Of a DNA stretch of 30,709 nt, positions 29,583 through 30,709 are shown one piece after another; positions within the stretch are counted from its first letter, which is position 1, and each line of letters opens with the position of its first letter. A model generated the notes under the pieces. That model worked only from the letters and a program-made list of their open reading frames with translations, searched no databases and had not been told where the DNA came from. Origin of the DNA: a virus; the IMG/VR virus record IMGVR_UViG_3300035034_000321, positions 1-30,709 of that record; one strand, 5' to 3'. The position numbers and the translations under genes are program-made.

Positions 29583-29592
29583 GGCTCAGCAA
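29567..29592 (-). terminator. terminator at the end of the MazG-like gene
   Basis: TTGCTGAGCC / GGCTCAGCAA perfect 10-bp stem, 6-nt loop. The stop codon and last codons of the MazG-like gene are within the 5' arm. Confidence 0.8.
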
Positions 29593-30202
29593 AGGTAGTC
29601 GGTTTGAGAAGCTTACCTTCTCCGTCATTACCGCGAAGCAGGTACACCGTCTCTTTATTCAGTTCGCGCACGACTACGGCAATATTTCCAAACTTGTTGC
29701 CATACTTCTCTCTAGCGTGTGCAAGCTCTCGCTCTTCAGCCCACATCACGCTAGGGACAAACTTTGAGTCATTGCTGTCTAGCACGCGCAACATATAGCT
29801 TTCGACCGCGCTCAACCCATATTGTTTGACCGCCCAGATAAGCAACAACTGGATATCAAAGTGGTGCGGAACCGAATTTGATGAAAACGCTTCAACGCAT
29901 TTGAGAAGCGTGTGTACGTCCAGCGGATGACATTCATCGATTCTCGTGTCTGCGGTTAGCGCATACGGGAATAGCATGTAGTTGAGATAGGATGCGGTTA
30001 CAAACACGTCGCACACGCCGTCAAGGATTTCTCTATCGTCTCGGTCCTTAATGGCATCACGCGTTTCTTCGATTTCGCTAATAACCAAAGAACGCTGTAG
30101 TTCAATGTCTTGTTGACCTACTGCAGCGTTCCATACTACAGCGTTCCAGTCGATTACTCGGTTTAGGCATTCCCCGTACATGGGGAAACTGATTTCTTGC
30201 AT
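29579..30202 (-). CDS. MazG-like nucleotide pyrophosphohydrolase
   Basis: 207 residues. The metal-binding pattern of MazG/dUTPase-like all-alpha NTP pyrophosphatases is present: SEIEETRDAI followed by EILDGVCDVFVTA (ExxE ... E/DxxD). The second half ends with a beta segment KFGNIAVVVRELNKETVYLL and KLLKPTTFAEP, typical of phage MazG proteins. Such enzymes split dNTPs or (p)ppGpp-related nucleotides to monophosphates. Next to a (p)ppGpp-hydrolase-like gene, 10 bp apart. Confidence 0.82.
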   Translation of the reverse strand: MQEISFPMYGECLNRVIDWNAVVWNAAVGQQDIELQRSLVISEIEETRDAIKDRDDREILDGVCDVFVTASYLNYMLFPYALTADTRIDECHPLDVHTLLKCVEAFSSNSVPHHFDIQLLLIWAVKQYGLSAVESYMLRVLDSNDSKFVPSVMWAEERELAHAREKYGNKFGNIAVVVRELNKETVYLLRGNDGEGKLLKPTTFAEP

Positions 30203-30212
30203 GTTGTTCCTT

Positions 30213-30656
30213 TTATTTCAGGTAGTTGATTGCGTCTTTGTACTTATTCCGTCGTTCAATGTCTTTGGCCCCAACCTCTGGCAGACGGTTCAAATCAGCG
30301 TTGTGATTTAGGTCGGCAATCTTGACCTTTCGCGCAAGGTCGTTTGCCTTAACCCTCGCAAGATAGGCTCGGTAGGGTTCGTACTCTCGCTTGGTCATGG
30401 CGTCAACCCCGGCAACAACTCGGTCAACCGTATCGGCATCGACAACCGGGGCAAGCCAGTCTTTAACGTCTTCCAGCGTAACAACAGTGTCTTCGACAAC
30501 ATCATGAAGGTAAGCAACGGCTTTTTCTTCCTCGCCGCGAACACCGTCAACAACCGCCTTGAGGTGGCCGTTGAAGTAATCAACGCCAGCCCGGTCGGTA
30601 TCGCCACGATGCGCTCGCTTGGCGAGAGCTTTGGCTTTGTTAACTAATTTGCTCAT
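30213..30656 (-). CDS. MESH1-like (p)ppGpp hydrolase (HD domain)
   Basis: 147 residues from ATG 30656 (AAAGGAG before it; upstream in-frame extension lacks a site). The HD-domain hydrolase pattern of SpoT/MESH1 is clear: AKRAHRGDTDRAGVDYFNGH with His31, AYLHDVVEDT with His51-Asp52 and Glu55-Asp56, and VKIADLNHNADLNRL with Asp115. No synthetase or regulatory domains, so it is a stand-alone small alarmone hydrolase. It would remove ppGpp, keeping host metabolism on during infection, possibly together with MazG. Confidence 0.85.
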   Translation of the reverse strand: MSKLVNKAKALAKRAHRGDTDRAGVDYFNGHLKAVVDGVRGEEEKAVAYLHDVVEDTVVTLEDVKDWLAPVVDADTVDRVVAGVDAMTKREYEPYRAYLARVKANDLARKVKIADLNHNADLNRLPEVGAKDIERRNKYKDAINYLK

Positions 30657-30682
30657 TGGCACTCCTTTCTGACTCAGGTTAT

Positions 30683-30709
30683 ATAATACCAAAAAAGAAG
30701 GGGCTTGCA
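30683..30709 (-). promoter_or_regulatory. promoter of the hydrolase gene, cut by the window edge
   Basis: -10 TATTAT (30683-30688) after a T6 run and half of a hairpin (GCAAGCCCCTTC). With a 16-bp spacer the -35 would be xTGCAA, running one base off the window. It looks like another terminator-promoter composite. Confidence 0.5.

Noticed and set aside
1-30709. tRNA genes, CRISPR arrays, insertion sequences, attachment sites
   Set aside because: No cloverleaf-like segment, spaced repeats, transposase gene or integrase was seen; a covariance-model scan was not possible.

Overview
This window is a stretch of a T4-like (myovirus-type, tailed) bacteriophage genome. The evidence is a T4-type core: family B DNA polymerase (gp43), replicative helicase (gp41), UvsX recombinase, single-stranded-DNA-binding protein (gp32), helicase loader (gp59), a probable late-transcription co-activator (gp33), a DsbA-like protein, ATP-dependent DNA ligase (gp30), class I ribonucleotide reductase (NrdA/NrdB) and contractile-tail baseplate genes (gp54-, gp26- and gp51-like). 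A probable i-spanin/o-spanin pair, with a lipobox in the o-spanin, points to a Gram-negative host. The species cannot be named from sequence alone. Genes are tightly packed, no tRNA was recognised, and nearly everything from 7.2 kb to the right end lies on the minus strand.

Layout. 1-0.75 kb (+): a run of small ORFs that look broken by single-base frameshifts or an in-frame stop. 0.77-2.35 kb (+): dCMP deaminase and two membrane proteins. 2.4-3.07 kb (-): one uncharacterised protein. 3.1-7.2 kb (+): late tail/baseplate block (tube initiator, hub chaperone pair overlapping in the -1 frame, tape-measure-like protein, small membrane protein), headed by a perfect T4 late promoter octamer. 7.2-10.5 kb (-): remnant ORF, nrdA, nrdB. 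10.6-15.6 kb (-): many small accessory genes, DNA ligase, RNase HI and a cysteine-free glutaredoxin-like protein. 15.6-17.3 kb (-): P-loop kinase-like protein, macro-domain protein, holin-like membrane protein and SleB-type cell-wall hydrolase. 17.4-21.8 kb (-): gp32, gp59, gp33, spanins, three unassigned or conserved proteins, an AT-hook protein and a DsbA-like protein. 21.8-23.7 kb (-): small conserved proteins with their own host-type promoters, plus a possible small RNA. 23.7-29.5 kb (-): gp41, UvsX, an unknown protein and gp43. 29.5-30.7 kb (-): MazG-like pyrophosphohydrolase and a MESH1-like (p)ppGpp hydrolase.

How it works together. dCMP deaminase, NrdAB and MazG supply and police dNTPs; gp43, gp41, gp59, gp32, UvsX, ligase and RNase H form the replication/recombination machine; gp33 probably links replication to late transcription of the tail block; the SleB hydrolase, spanins and one of the small membrane proteins would end the cycle. 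Macro-domain and (p)ppGpp-hydrolase genes suggest handling of host nucleotide signals.

The most unusual signals are: (1) recurring compact terminator-promoter composites, where the -35 hexamer sits in or at the loop of a terminator hairpin and the 3' stem plus T-run form the promoter spacer; (2) an ATP-cone on NrdB while NrdA has none; (3) three almost identical 40-nt promoter-leader cassettes, and a 55-bp exact repeat carrying a promoter, one copy lying partly inside a coding sequence; (4) a gp32 without its zinc ligands and a glutaredoxin fold without cysteines; (5) a -1 overlap in the tail chaperone pair.
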